Both the position numbers and the translations under genes were made by a program. From an uncultured Oscillospiraceae bacterium (GTDB lineage Bacteria > Bacillota > Clostridia > Oscillospirales > Acutalibacteraceae), in assembly GCA_900543305.1 (NCBI GenBank), contig UQQZ01000068.1, positions 1-14,028 of the forward strand: DNA of 14,028 nucleotides, written 5' to 3'. The notes below the pieces were generated by a model that made no database searches, was not told the origin of the DNA, and saw only the letters and a program-made list of their open reading frames with translations. The first letter of the stretch is position 1; every line of letters starts with the position of its first letter. This document shows positions 7,973-14,028 of the stretch, piece after piece.

Positions 7973-8929
7973 TTGAATATTGTGGTTTTAGATGGAGGAA
8001 CCACCAACCCGGGAGATCTTTCCTGGGAACCCTTGGAACAACTGGGAAGGCTGACCGTTTACGGAGAAACCCCTTCCCAGCTGGTGGAACAGCGCTTGGA
8101 AGGCGCCCAGGCAGTCATTCTCAACAGGATATCCCTGGATCGGGAACGGCTGACAAGACTTCCCTCTCTGCGCTATGTGGGAACCCTTGCCACAGGGTAC
8201 AACACCATTGACACCGTTGCTGCCCGGGACCTGGGTATCACCGTGTGCAACGTACCCCATTACTGTGAAGAAGCCGTGGCTCAACACGCCCTTTCCCTGC
8301 TGCTGTGCCTATGCAGCCACGTTCAACGATCCAGTGACATGGTTCGGGAGGGACAGTGGACGGAAGCGGTAAAAGCAAGCCATCAGTCTCTTGCTCTGGT
8401 GGAACTGGCAGGAAAAAAGCTGGGCATTCTGGGCTATGGAACCATTGGAAAGAAAATGGCCGGTTTGGGCAAAGCCCTAGGCATGGAGATTCTTCTATAC
8501 AGCCACACCCGGAAACCGGCGGAAGAAGGATGCCGCTGGGTGGACCTGGAAACCCTTTTCCGGGAAAGCGATGTGGTTTCCCTCCACTGTCCTTTGACCG
8601 ATCAAACCCGAGGGCTGGTAGGGAAATCCCTCCTCTCTCTGATGAAGCCCACCGCCTTTTTGATCAATACCGCCCGAGGAGCAATTGTAGACGAGCAAGC
8701 CCTTGCCGACGCCTTGAATCAAGGAATTCTGGCTGGAGCCGGGCTGGACGTGTTCACCCAAGAACCTCCCCCCGAAACTCATCCCCTGCTGAAGGCCAAA
8801 CACTGTGTGATCACCCCTCATGTGGCTTGGTCCACCCGGGAAGCCCGGGAACGGCTGATTCGCATTGTAGCAGACAACCTGAAGCACTTTTTGGAGGGAA
8901 CTCCCCAAAACGTGGTCAACGGGATCTAA
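7973..8929 (+). CDS. D-2-hydroxyacid dehydrogenase, hydroxypyruvate/glycerate type
   Basis: A 318-residue cytoplasmic NAD(P)-dependent dehydrogenase interconverting 2-keto and D-2-hydroxy acids. The Rossmann motif GYGTIG is at 154-159, and the catalytic triad is R235 (NTARGAIVDE), E264 (DVFTQEPP) and H283 (TPHVAW). The run TPHVAWSTREARERL near the C-terminus resembles glycerate dehydrogenase/hydroxypyruvate reductase more than SerA or D-lactate dehydrogenase, and there is no ACT domain. After the Rossmann strand, YSHTRK has serine and arginine where NAD-preferring enzymes usually carry an acidic residue, so NADPH preference is plausible. The TTG start is supported by AGGAGGAGG 7 bases upstream and a consensus-like promoter. 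It starts the plus-strand unit, 86 bases before the alcohol dehydrogenase. The exact substrate is uncertain. Confidence 0.88.
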   Translation: MNIVVLDGGTTNPGDLSWEPLEQLGRLTVYGETPSQLVEQRLEGAQAVILNRISLDRERLTRLPSLRYVGTLATGYNTIDTVAARDLGITVCNVPHYCEEAVAQHALSLLLCLCSHVQRSSDMVREGQWTEAVKASHQSLALVELAGKKLGILGYGTIGKKMAGLGKALGMEILLYSHTRKPAEEGCRWVDLETLFRESDVVSLHCPLTDQTRGLVGKSLLSLMKPTAFLINTARGAIVDEQALADALNQGILAGAGLDVFTQEPPPETHPLLKAKHCVITPHVAWSTREARERLIRIVADNLKHFLEGTPQNVVNGI

Positions 8930-8943
8930 AACAGCAAGAACAA

Positions 8944-8975
8944 CCGTTTTCCCCCCCCATTTAATGGGAAAACGG
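8944..8975 (+). terminator. Hairpin with C8 tract after the dehydrogenase gene, weak terminator or attenuator
   Basis: CCGTTTTCCC (8944-8953) is complementary to GGGAAAACGG (8966-8975). An alternative fold pairs CCCAT with ATGGG and leaves a C bulge. No T tract follows directly; the next T run is at 8991-8996. It therefore may be only a partial terminator or an mRNA-stabilising hairpin between the two dehydrogenase genes. Confidence 0.45.
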
Positions 8976-9015
8976 ATGTCTCAATACATATTTTTTGGGA
9001 AAGAGAGGAAGTTGT

Positions 9016-10197
9016 ATGAACGATTTTTCATTCCAGGCCCCCACTAAAATCGTCTTTGGTAAGGGCGCGGAGCAACAGGTGGGAGCCTTGGTCAAGGAGC
9101 AGGGCGGCACCAAAGTCCTGGTCCACTTCGGAGGTCAGAGCGCCAAAAAGAGCGGGCTGCTAGATCGGGTTTACGCTTCTCTGGATGCGGAAGGTGTTCC
9201 CTATGTATCTCTGGGCGGCGTAAAGCCCAATCCCCGGCTCTCTCTAGTCTATAAGGGCATTGATCTTTGCCGGAAGGAAGGCGTAGACTTCTTGCTGCCT
9301 GTGGGCGGCGGCTCCGTCATCGATTCCGCCAAGGCCATCGGTTACGGTCTGGCCAACGACTTCGACGTGTGGGACCTGTATGACCATAAAAACACCGCCA
9401 AAGCCTGCGCACCCATTGGTGCTGTGTTGACAATTGCCGCTGCCGGCAGCGAGATGAGCGACTCCAGCGTGATCACCAAGGAAGAGGGCGGCATCAAGCG
9501 GGGCTACAACAGCGACCTGTGCCGCTGCAAATTTGCAGTGCTCAACCCGGAACTCACCTACACCCTTCCCGCCTATCAAACCGCTTGCGGCGCCACGGAC
9601 ATCATGATGCATGTAATGGAACGGTATTTTGTCCGGGAGGACACTATGGACCTCACCGACGGTATGGCCGAAGCCTTGATCCGCACCGTGATGAAAAACG
9701 CCCCCATTCTCCTGGAAGATCCCACCAACTACAAGGCCCGAGCCGAAGTGATGTGGGCAAGCTCCCTGGCTCACAACGGCCTCATGAACTGCGGTGGCCC
9801 CAAGGGCGACTGGGCCTGCCATCAGTTGGAGCATGAACTGGGCGGCATGTTTGACGTGGCCCACGGTGCCGGCCTGGCAGCCGTATGGGGCAGTTGGGCA
9901 CGGTTTGTCTATCAGGACAAGCCCGAGCGTTTTGCCCAGTTTGCCCACCGTATTTTCCAAATCCCCTGCCAAGGCGATCCCAAGGAAACTGCCGTAAAGG
10001 GCATTGAAGCCATGGAGGACTTCTATCGGTCCATCCACATGCCTGTCAACATCCACGAGCTGGGCTACGATCTTACCGACGAGCAAATCGATACCTTGGC
10101 TGAAAAGTGCTGCTTCGGCGGACGGACCATCGGCCTGTTCAAGGTGTTGGGTAAAGAGGAAATCCGGCAAATTTACCGAATGGCCAAAGGCTGTTGA
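9016..10197 (+). CDS. Iron-containing alcohol dehydrogenase, BDH-like
   Basis: A 393-residue cytoplasmic group III alcohol dehydrogenase, closest in pattern to butanol dehydrogenases (BdhA/YqdH type) that reduce aldehydes with NAD(P)H during fermentation. The N-terminal Rossmann-like part has VLVHFGGQSAKKSG, the GGGSVIDSAKAIG motif is at 97-109, and the likely metal ligands are D195 and H199 (GATDIMMHVMERY), H269 (CHQLEHELGG) and H283 (DVAHGAGL). The C-terminal GGRTIGLFKVLGKEEIRQIYRMA is typical of the BDH subgroup. HFGG replaces the acidic cofactor site of NAD-specific relatives, so NADPH use is possible. The frame extends to a TTG at 8995, but the ATG at 9016 has GAGGAA about 6 bases upstream and the family-typical N-terminus. 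A strong bidirectional terminator follows. Confidence 0.93.
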   Translation: MNDFSFQAPTKIVFGKGAEQQVGALVKEQGGTKVLVHFGGQSAKKSGLLDRVYASLDAEGVPYVSLGGVKPNPRLSLVYKGIDLCRKEGVDFLLPVGGGSVIDSAKAIGYGLANDFDVWDLYDHKNTAKACAPIGAVLTIAAAGSEMSDSSVITKEEGGIKRGYNSDLCRCKFAVLNPELTYTLPAYQTACGATDIMMHVMERYFVREDTMDLTDGMAEALIRTVMKNAPILLEDPTNYKARAEVMWASSLAHNGLMNCGGPKGDWACHQLEHELGGMFDVAHGAGLAAVWGSWARFVYQDKPERFAQFAHRIFQIPCQGDPKETAVKGIEAMEDFYRSIHMPVNIHELGYDLTDEQIDTLAEKCCFGGRTIGLFKVLGKEEIRQIYRMAKGC

Positions 10198-10269
10198 AAA
10201 AAACCAAAAAACTGAGAAATCGAGAAAGATTCTCATGGTGTTTCACGGTTTAAATGTAGAAAAATACTG

Positions 10270-10311
10270 AAAAAGGAAAAGGACCGGTAAACCGGTCCTT
10301 TTCCTTCTTTT
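10270..10311. terminator. Strong bidirectional rho-independent terminator
   Basis: GGAAAAGGACCGG (10275-10287) pairs perfectly with CCGGTCCTTTTCC (10292-10304) across a 4-base loop. On the plus strand TTCTTTT follows (10305-10311) and terminates the alcohol dehydrogenase mRNA. On the minus strand five T follow (10274-10270) and would end the predicted small RNA. Confidence 0.93.
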
Positions 10312-10370
10312 GGGGAGGAGTTGTATTGAAAAGTGCGGCTTTCTGCCGCGAGGCTTGAACTCTTGATTAC
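10270..10370 (-). ncRNA. Candidate small RNA, about 100 nt, with C-rich anti-SD segment
   Basis: This is a complete small-transcript unit on the minus strand in an otherwise gene-free gap. An exact sigma-A consensus promoter lies at 10377-10405, giving a predicted start near 10370, and a strong terminator ends it near 10270. In order, the RNA has a mostly unpaired 5' end, a small hairpin GCGGC-AGAAA-GCCGC (10349-10335), an unstructured-looking stretch containing CUCCUCCCC (10320-10312), and the terminator stem. I see no ribosome site or convincing reading frame in the transcript, which favours a non-coding role. The C-rich segment is complementary to GGGGAGGAG-type ribosome sites, as in known Firmicutes C-rich regulatory RNAs. 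I do not recognise it as a named RNA family. Expression is inferred, not shown. Confidence 0.65.
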
Positions 10371-10376
10371 GGCTTT

Positions 10377-10405
10377 ATTATAATCTCAACTCCCTTTGTT
10401 GTCAA
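10377..10405 (-). promoter_or_regulatory. Exact-consensus sigma-A promoter for the small RNA
   Basis: On the minus strand the -35 box TTGACA (10400-10405) and -10 box TATAAT (10377-10382) are both perfect and separated by the optimal 17 bases. No protein-coding start lies downstream on this strand before the terminator at 10270-10304. Confidence 0.85.
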
Positions 10406-10505
10406 CTGTTTCACGGAGAATCTACCTTTTACATAATCTCGAAAATCGCCTAAAAGCCTTTTTATAAAATTAGCACAAGGCAAACCCTTGACAAGCCCAT
10501 TTCGC

Positions 10506-10534
10506 TTGTGTTTACCCCCTCTCTGTGCTACAAT
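10506..10534 (+). promoter_or_regulatory. Probable promoter for rlmD and the AraC-GH39 gene
   Basis: TACAAT (10529-10534) is preceded by TGC, giving an extended -10, and by TTGTGT (10506-10511) at 17-base spacing. A perfect TTGACA at 10488-10493 lies 35 bases from this -10 and would only pair with a poor TTTACC. The inverted repeats CAAGG/CCTTG (10476-10490) and CACAAG/CTTGTG (10474-10479, 10505-10510) overlap the region. The start codon of rlmD is about 40 bases downstream. Confidence 0.6.
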
Positions 10535-10574
10535 CAGTGCAGTTTACATGCGGTTTACGGAAAGGACGGTCCTG

Positions 10575-11957
10575 ATGGCTTTACTACGAAAAAACGACTT
10601 GGTGGAGATGGAAATCACCGGCATGACTGCCCAAGGCTCCGGGGTGGGTCACTGGGAGGGGATGGCGGTTTTTGTTCCGCTTACAGCCCCTGGAGATCGG
10701 GCAAAGGTGAAAATTCTCAAAGTGGCCAAACAGTACGCCTACGGGAAATTGGAGGAACTGCTCTCCCCCTCTCTGCAACGGGTGGAACCTGATTGCCCTT
10801 ACTTTGCTCAATGCGGCGGATGCTGTTACCGTCATATCTCCTACGAGGCGGAACTTCAAATTAAGGAAACCAGGGTGCGGGATGCTTTGAGCCGCATCGG
10901 CGGGTTTAAAGAACTGCCCGTCCGTCCCATTGTAGGGGCCCAGAGTCGGGATGGTTACCGGAACAAAGGTCTGCTCCCTCTTGGGGTCAAAAAGGATGGT
11001 TCCCTGGCCATGGGATTCTACGCTGTGAACTCCCATCGGATTGTGGACTGTGAGCGGTGCCGTCTGCAGCCGGAATCCTTCCACCAGGCGATGAAAGCCT
11101 TTCGGTCCTGGGCCAAAGCCTATGGGGATCCCGTCTATGACGAGACAACCCATTCCGGCCGGATGCGCAGGCTCTATCTCCGCCAGGGAGAACGCAGCGG
11201 CCAGGTATTGGCCTGTGTGGTAGTCAATGGCAACGGGCTCCATCACGAACAAGAACTGGTCTCCGCCTTGCAGGAAGCCGTCCCGGGCTTGGCCAGCGTG
11301 GTCATCAATTCCAACCGGGAACGGACCAACGTGGCCTTGGGGCAAAAGTGCCGCACCATCTTTGGCAGTGACACCATCACCGACACCTTGTGCGGTTTGG
11401 AATTTCAACTGTCCCCCTTGTCCTTTTACCAGGTGAACCGGACCCAGGCAGAGCGACTCTATGGCTTGGCAGCCCAGTACGCCCAACTGACCGGAAACGA
11501 GCTGCTGCTGGACCTGTACTGCGGAGCCGGAACCATTGGACTTTCCCTGGCAGGAAAAGCCAGAAAGCTCATCGGGGTGGAAATTGTTCCCCAAGCAGTG
11601 GAAAACGCCCGAGAAAACGCTGCGCACAATGGGATCACCAATGCGGAGTTTTTCTGTGGAGATGCGGGGGAAGCCGCCGGAGAACTGGCCCGCCGGGGAG
11701 AACGGCCGGATGTGGTGGTAGTGGATCCTCCCAGGAAGGGCTGCAGTCGGGAACTGATCGAAACGGTGGTGGGCTTTGCTCCCAAACGGGTGGTCTACAT
11801 CTCCTGCGATCCCGCCACCTTAGCCCGGGATCTCCAGCTGTTTGCGGAACTGGGATACCCCCCAGCAGAGGCCACACCTCTGGATATGTTCCCTGCCACA
11901 AGCCATGTAGAAACCGCCGTGCTTTTGACCCCAGAAGCAAAGGGTACCCAGCTCTGA
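10575..11957 (+). CDS. rlmD: 23S rRNA (uracil-5-)-methyltransferase, RumA/RlmD family
   Basis: A 460-residue SAM-dependent enzyme that methylates C5 of a 23S rRNA uridine. It has an N-terminal TRAM RNA-binding domain (about 1-60), a cysteine cluster for a 4Fe-4S centre (C74, C80, C83 in CPYFAQCGGC, plus C162 in CERC), the central domain, the SAM loop LLDLYCGAGTIGLSLA (about 311-326), DPPRKG (384-389), the catalytic nucleophile C411 in YISCDPATLARDL, and the base E446 in FPATSHVETAVLL. In many Firmicutes one such enzyme (RlmCD) modifies two sites, so the target, U1939 and/or U747 in E. coli numbering, is not decided here. The frame extends upstream to 10488, but the ATG at 10575 has GAAAGGA 8 bases upstream and lies downstream of the promoter. 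Confidence 0.95.
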   Translation: MALLRKNDLVEMEITGMTAQGSGVGHWEGMAVFVPLTAPGDRAKVKILKVAKQYAYGKLEELLSPSLQRVEPDCPYFAQCGGCCYRHISYEAELQIKETRVRDALSRIGGFKELPVRPIVGAQSRDGYRNKGLLPLGVKKDGSLAMGFYAVNSHRIVDCERCRLQPESFHQAMKAFRSWAKAYGDPVYDETTHSGRMRRLYLRQGERSGQVLACVVVNGNGLHHEQELVSALQEAVPGLASVVINSNRERTNVALGQKCRTIFGSDTITDTLCGLEFQLSPLSFYQVNRTQAERLYGLAAQYAQLTGNELLLDLYCGAGTIGLSLAGKARKLIGVEIVPQAVENARENAAHNGITNAEFFCGDAGEAAGELARRGERPDVVVVDPPRKGCSRELIETVVGFAPKRVVYISCDPATLARDLQLFAELGYPPAEATPLDMFPATSHVETAVLLTPEAKGTQL

Positions 11958-11995
11958 TGGCAGAGTTCAAGATCAACCGAGGTACAGGAACATGA
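11957..11995 (+). CDS. 12-codon mini-ORF coupling rlmD to the AraC-GH39 gene
   Basis: ATG at 11957 overlaps the rlmD stop as TGATG and encodes MAEFKINRGTGT; its TGA at 11993-11995 overlaps the next gene's ATG as ATGA. This geometry would let ribosomes finishing rlmD reinitiate and then hand over to the regulator gene. There is only a distant AAAGGG upstream, so independent initiation would be weak. It could equally be chance in a 34-base spacer; no function for the peptide is suggested. Confidence 0.3.
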   Translation: MAEFKINRGTGT

Positions 11996-14028
11996 ACCAA
12001 TACGAAAAAGCCCTTCTCAAAATTCAGGTGTTCAACTGCCAACAGGAACAGGAGATCTACCATCAGGACACCGAACTGCTCTATGTGCTGGAAGGGACTG
12101 TGGACGTCAAAATTGGGGAACAAAGCACCGTCCTCCAAAAAGAGGATGTTTTAGTCATCAACTTCAACAAGAGTTACCGGATACACAGCTCTCCAGACGC
12201 CTTGTTTGTCAAACTCTCTCTGCCCTACCATTACCTGAGCAGCCAGCTTCAGACCTCTTATGTGATCTTCTGGTGCGATTCCACCCGAGAACAGGGAACC
12301 TCCTATGAGGAACTGCGCAGAATCCTAAAGGCCCTTCTCAAACGATTTCTTAATCTTCCCCGGGGAAATCAGGATTTTGGGACCATGGCTCTGTCCTATC
12401 AAGTGCTGGATTTGCTTTCCACCCACTTTCGGCCTCAACTGATCCAGCCCGGCTCCTCTGACAAGGAAGAACTATTTCACGAGCGCATGATGCAAATCAA
12501 CAGCTATATTCACGCCAACTACAATCAACCTATCAGTTCCAAGGATCTGGCAGATCGACTCTATCTCTCCCAAGGATATTTGTCCCGGTTTTTTAAAAAG
12601 AATTACGGGATGAGCTTTGCCGAATACCTGTCCCGGATCCGGCTCTACTATGCGGTGGACGATTTGCTTTACACCAACCTTCCCATCACCCGCATTGCCT
12701 ACGACAACGGGTTTGTCAATATGGCTGCCTTTACCAAAGCCTTTCGGGAGCACTATGGGGAAACACCCTCTGCCATGCGGAAAAAACAAAGAGAAACGCA
12801 GTCCACCTCTGTCTCTGCTTCCGATAACCGAGATGCGGAAAAACGTTTGGAACAACTGCTCAGCAAAGAAGGCATTTCCGAAAAACCTTCCGAAGCTTCT
12901 CTCCACCTGCGAGAATTCTGTTCCGTTCGCTCCTGGGCCCCTTTGAACCCTTCCTGGGGAAACACCATCAATATGGGCGCCGCGGCGGACCTGCTCAATT
13001 CCCAGGTGCAGGACCATGTGGTAGAGTTGGCCAATTCCCTAAAGTTTCGCTATGTTCGGTTCTGGAACCTCTTTTCCCCGGAATTACTCATCGTTTCCGA
13101 CCGGCAACCGGAGGTGTACAATTTTTCCAAATTGGACGCCGTACTGGACTTTCTCCTGGAACACCATCTGAAGCCCCATATGGAACTGGGAATGAAACCC
13201 CGGCGGCTGTATCGAAATGTCCAGGATGCCCTTTACGAAGGCCCCCTCAATGCCGACGGATGGAGTCCCGAAAAAATGCGGGGCATTCTCCAGGCCATGA
13301 TGCGCCATCTCCAAACTCGTTATCCCCACCGGGAACTGAATTCCTGGCGGATGGAATACTGGTTTCCCGAAAACCGTTGGGGGCAGGAGCATGCAGCTCA
13401 GGAGTATTTTCAGAAGTTTCAAAGCATCTACCAAACGGTCAAAGAATTTGCCGATGGAATCCTGGTAGGCGGATGCGGGCTCCGGCTGGGTTACACGGAA
13501 GGGGCTTTGGATTTTTTAAAACAATGGTCCCAACAGCCTTGCCGCCCCGATTTCCTCTCGGTACTGTACTATCCCTACCTGAGGGGGGAAGTTAACCAGG
13601 ATCGCTATTCCCGACGGTCCACCGACCAGGAGGGACTCCTTCACGCGTTGGAATCCTCCCAACGCATGATGACAGAGGCCGGATTGGAACAGCTTCCCCT
13701 ATTTGTCACCGAGTGGAACTTGACCGTATCCGACCGGAATTACATCAACGATTCCTGCTTTAAAGGGGCCTACATTTTAAAAAACATGTTGGAGTGCTGT
13801 GACAAAGCTCAGGAATTCTGCTATTTTCTGGGAAGCGACCGGGTATCGGAATACTTTGACTCCCTGGGATTGCTCCATGGGGGAACCGGTCTCCTCTCCA
13901 AGGACAGCATCATGAAACCTGCCGCCTATGCCTTTCACTTTTTAAGCTGTCTATATCCCAATTGTGTCAGCCGAGGCTCTCATTTCATGATCACCACCGA
14001 CGGCCACGGCTCCTATGGAATCGTGCTT
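11992..14028 (+). CDS. AraC-family regulator fused to GH39-like domain (3' truncated)
   Basis: 679 residues are visible without a stop; the gene runs off the window. The parts are an N-terminal cupin-like sensor (about 15-75), a helical linker, an AraC/XylS double helix-turn-helix domain (about 165-265, with ISSKDLADRLYLSQGYLSRF and the second helix pair PITRIAYDNGFVNMAAFTKAF), a polar linker rich in Ser/Glu/Lys (about 265-300), and a C-terminal beta-xylosidase-like (glycoside hydrolase family 39) domain from about 302 onward. VTEWN (E574) matches the GH39 nucleophile region, but W452-N461 reads WRMEYWFPEN where family enzymes have a W-N-E-P acid/base motif. Such fusions in Clostridia are about 800 residues, so about 100 are missing. 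Role inferred: a sugar-responsive transcription activator. AGGAA lies just before the ATG; it is probably cotranscribed with rlmD. Confidence 0.88.
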   Translation, partial: MNQYEKALLKIQVFNCQQEQEIYHQDTELLYVLEGTVDVKIGEQSTVLQKEDVLVINFNKSYRIHSSPDALFVKLSLPYHYLSSQLQTSYVIFWCDSTREQGTSYEELRRILKALLKRFLNLPRGNQDFGTMALSYQVLDLLSTHFRPQLIQPGSSDKEELFHERMMQINSYIHANYNQPISSKDLADRLYLSQGYLSRFFKKNYGMSFAEYLSRIRLYYAVDDLLYTNLPITRIAYDNGFVNMAAFTKAFREHYGETPSAMRKKQRETQSTSVSASDNRDAEKRLEQLLSKEGISEKPSEASLHLREFCSVRSWAPLNPSWGNTINMGAAADLLNSQVQDHVVELANSLKFRYVRFWNLFSPELLIVSDRQPEVYNFSKLDAVLDFLLEHHLKPHMELGMKPRRLYRNVQDALYEGPLNADGWSPEKMRGILQAMMRHLQTRYPHRELNSWRMEYWFPENRWGQEHAAQEYFQKFQSIYQTVKEFADGILVGGCGLRLGYTEGALDFLKQWSQQPCRPDFLSVLYYPYLRGEVNQDRYSRRSTDQEGLLHALESSQRMMTEAGLEQLPLFVTEWNLTVSDRNYINDSCFKGAYILKNMLECCDKAQEFCYFLGSDRVSEYFDSLGLLHGGTGLLSKDSIMKPAAYAFHFLSCLYPNCVSRGSHFMITTDGHGSYGIVL

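Larger units (their letters stand above)
10239..10416. repeat. 10-base direct repeat flanking the small-RNA locus
   Basis: TGTTTCACGG occurs at 10239-10248 and again at 10407-10416, in the same orientation. The copies lie on either side of the predicted minus-strand small RNA; the second one abuts the upstream side of its -35 box. The repeat is short enough to be chance. Confidence 0.35.

Noticed and set aside
10213..10235. TGAGAA/TTCTCA weak hairpin after the alcohol dehydrogenase stop
   Set aside because: Only 6 pairs with an 11-base loop and no T tract; the strong terminator at 10270-10311 is the better explanation for the transcript end.
9244..10236. 330-codon minus-strand open frame
   Set aside because: It is antisense to the alcohol dehydrogenase, and its upstream end overlaps the alcohol dehydrogenase stop region without a ribosome site.
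10312..10354. Plus-strand GGGGAGGAG followed by a TTG-initiated 10-codon frame
   Set aside because: The ribosome-like site is simply the complement of the small RNA's C-rich segment. On the plus strand it lies just after a strong terminator with no promoter, so translation there is unlikely.
1..14028. CRISPR arrays, tRNA/rRNA genes, insertion sequences, phage or toxin-antitoxin genes
   Set aside because: No regularly spaced repeats, cloverleaf sequences, transposase motifs or short paired toxin-antitoxin frames were found; almost all of the window is filled by identifiable chromosomal genes.

Overview
The window looks like a contig end from a fairly GC-rich, spore-forming Clostridia relative, probably in the Oscillospirales/Ruminococcaceae sphere. 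The reasons are the Firmicutes-style sigma-A promoters and AGGAGG ribosome sites, use of TTG/GTG starts, a BofA-type sporulation protein, an NAD(P)H-dependent alcohol dehydrogenase typical of fermenters, and an AraC-GH39 sugar regulator. This is an inference from gene content; no rRNA or other phylogenetic marker is present. The first 14 bases match the end of the Illumina read-1 adapter, so the left edge is a technical boundary and not genome.

Left part (1-2259): a 5'-truncated MFS permease on the plus strand converges with nagA on the minus strand, and a hairpin terminator lies between them. Upstream of nagA sits bofA, a 57-codon membrane-protein gene that is easily missed.

Centre (863-7824): a five-gene minus-strand unit reads ABC exporter, murD, rnr, bofA, nagA. 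It has tight spacing, no internal terminator that I can see, and a good promoter at 7796-7824. It mixes cell-wall synthesis (MurD), amino-sugar recycling (NagA), sporulation control (BofA), RNA decay (RNase R) and an exporter.

Right of the divergent promoter region (7770-7972), which holds a perfect 8-1-8 palindrome, come a D-2-hydroxyacid dehydrogenase and an iron-type alcohol dehydrogenase on the plus strand. Both are NAD(P)H-linked redox enzymes.

The 377-base gap 10198-10574 is the most interesting stretch. On the minus strand it carries an exact-consensus promoter (TTGACA-17-TATAAT), a small hairpin, a C-rich anti-Shine-Dalgarno-like segment and a strong terminator, together predicting a small RNA of about 100 nt. 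On the plus strand it carries the alcohol-dehydrogenase terminator and the promoter of rlmD.

Right end (10575-14028): rlmD (23S rRNA m5U methyltransferase) is followed after 34 bases by a large AraC-family regulator fused to a GH39 glycosidase-like domain, cut by the window end. A 12-codon mini-ORF overlaps the rlmD stop and the regulator start. The GH39 domain keeps the nucleophile-type motif but not the usual acid/base motif, so it may sense sugars and not hydrolyse them.
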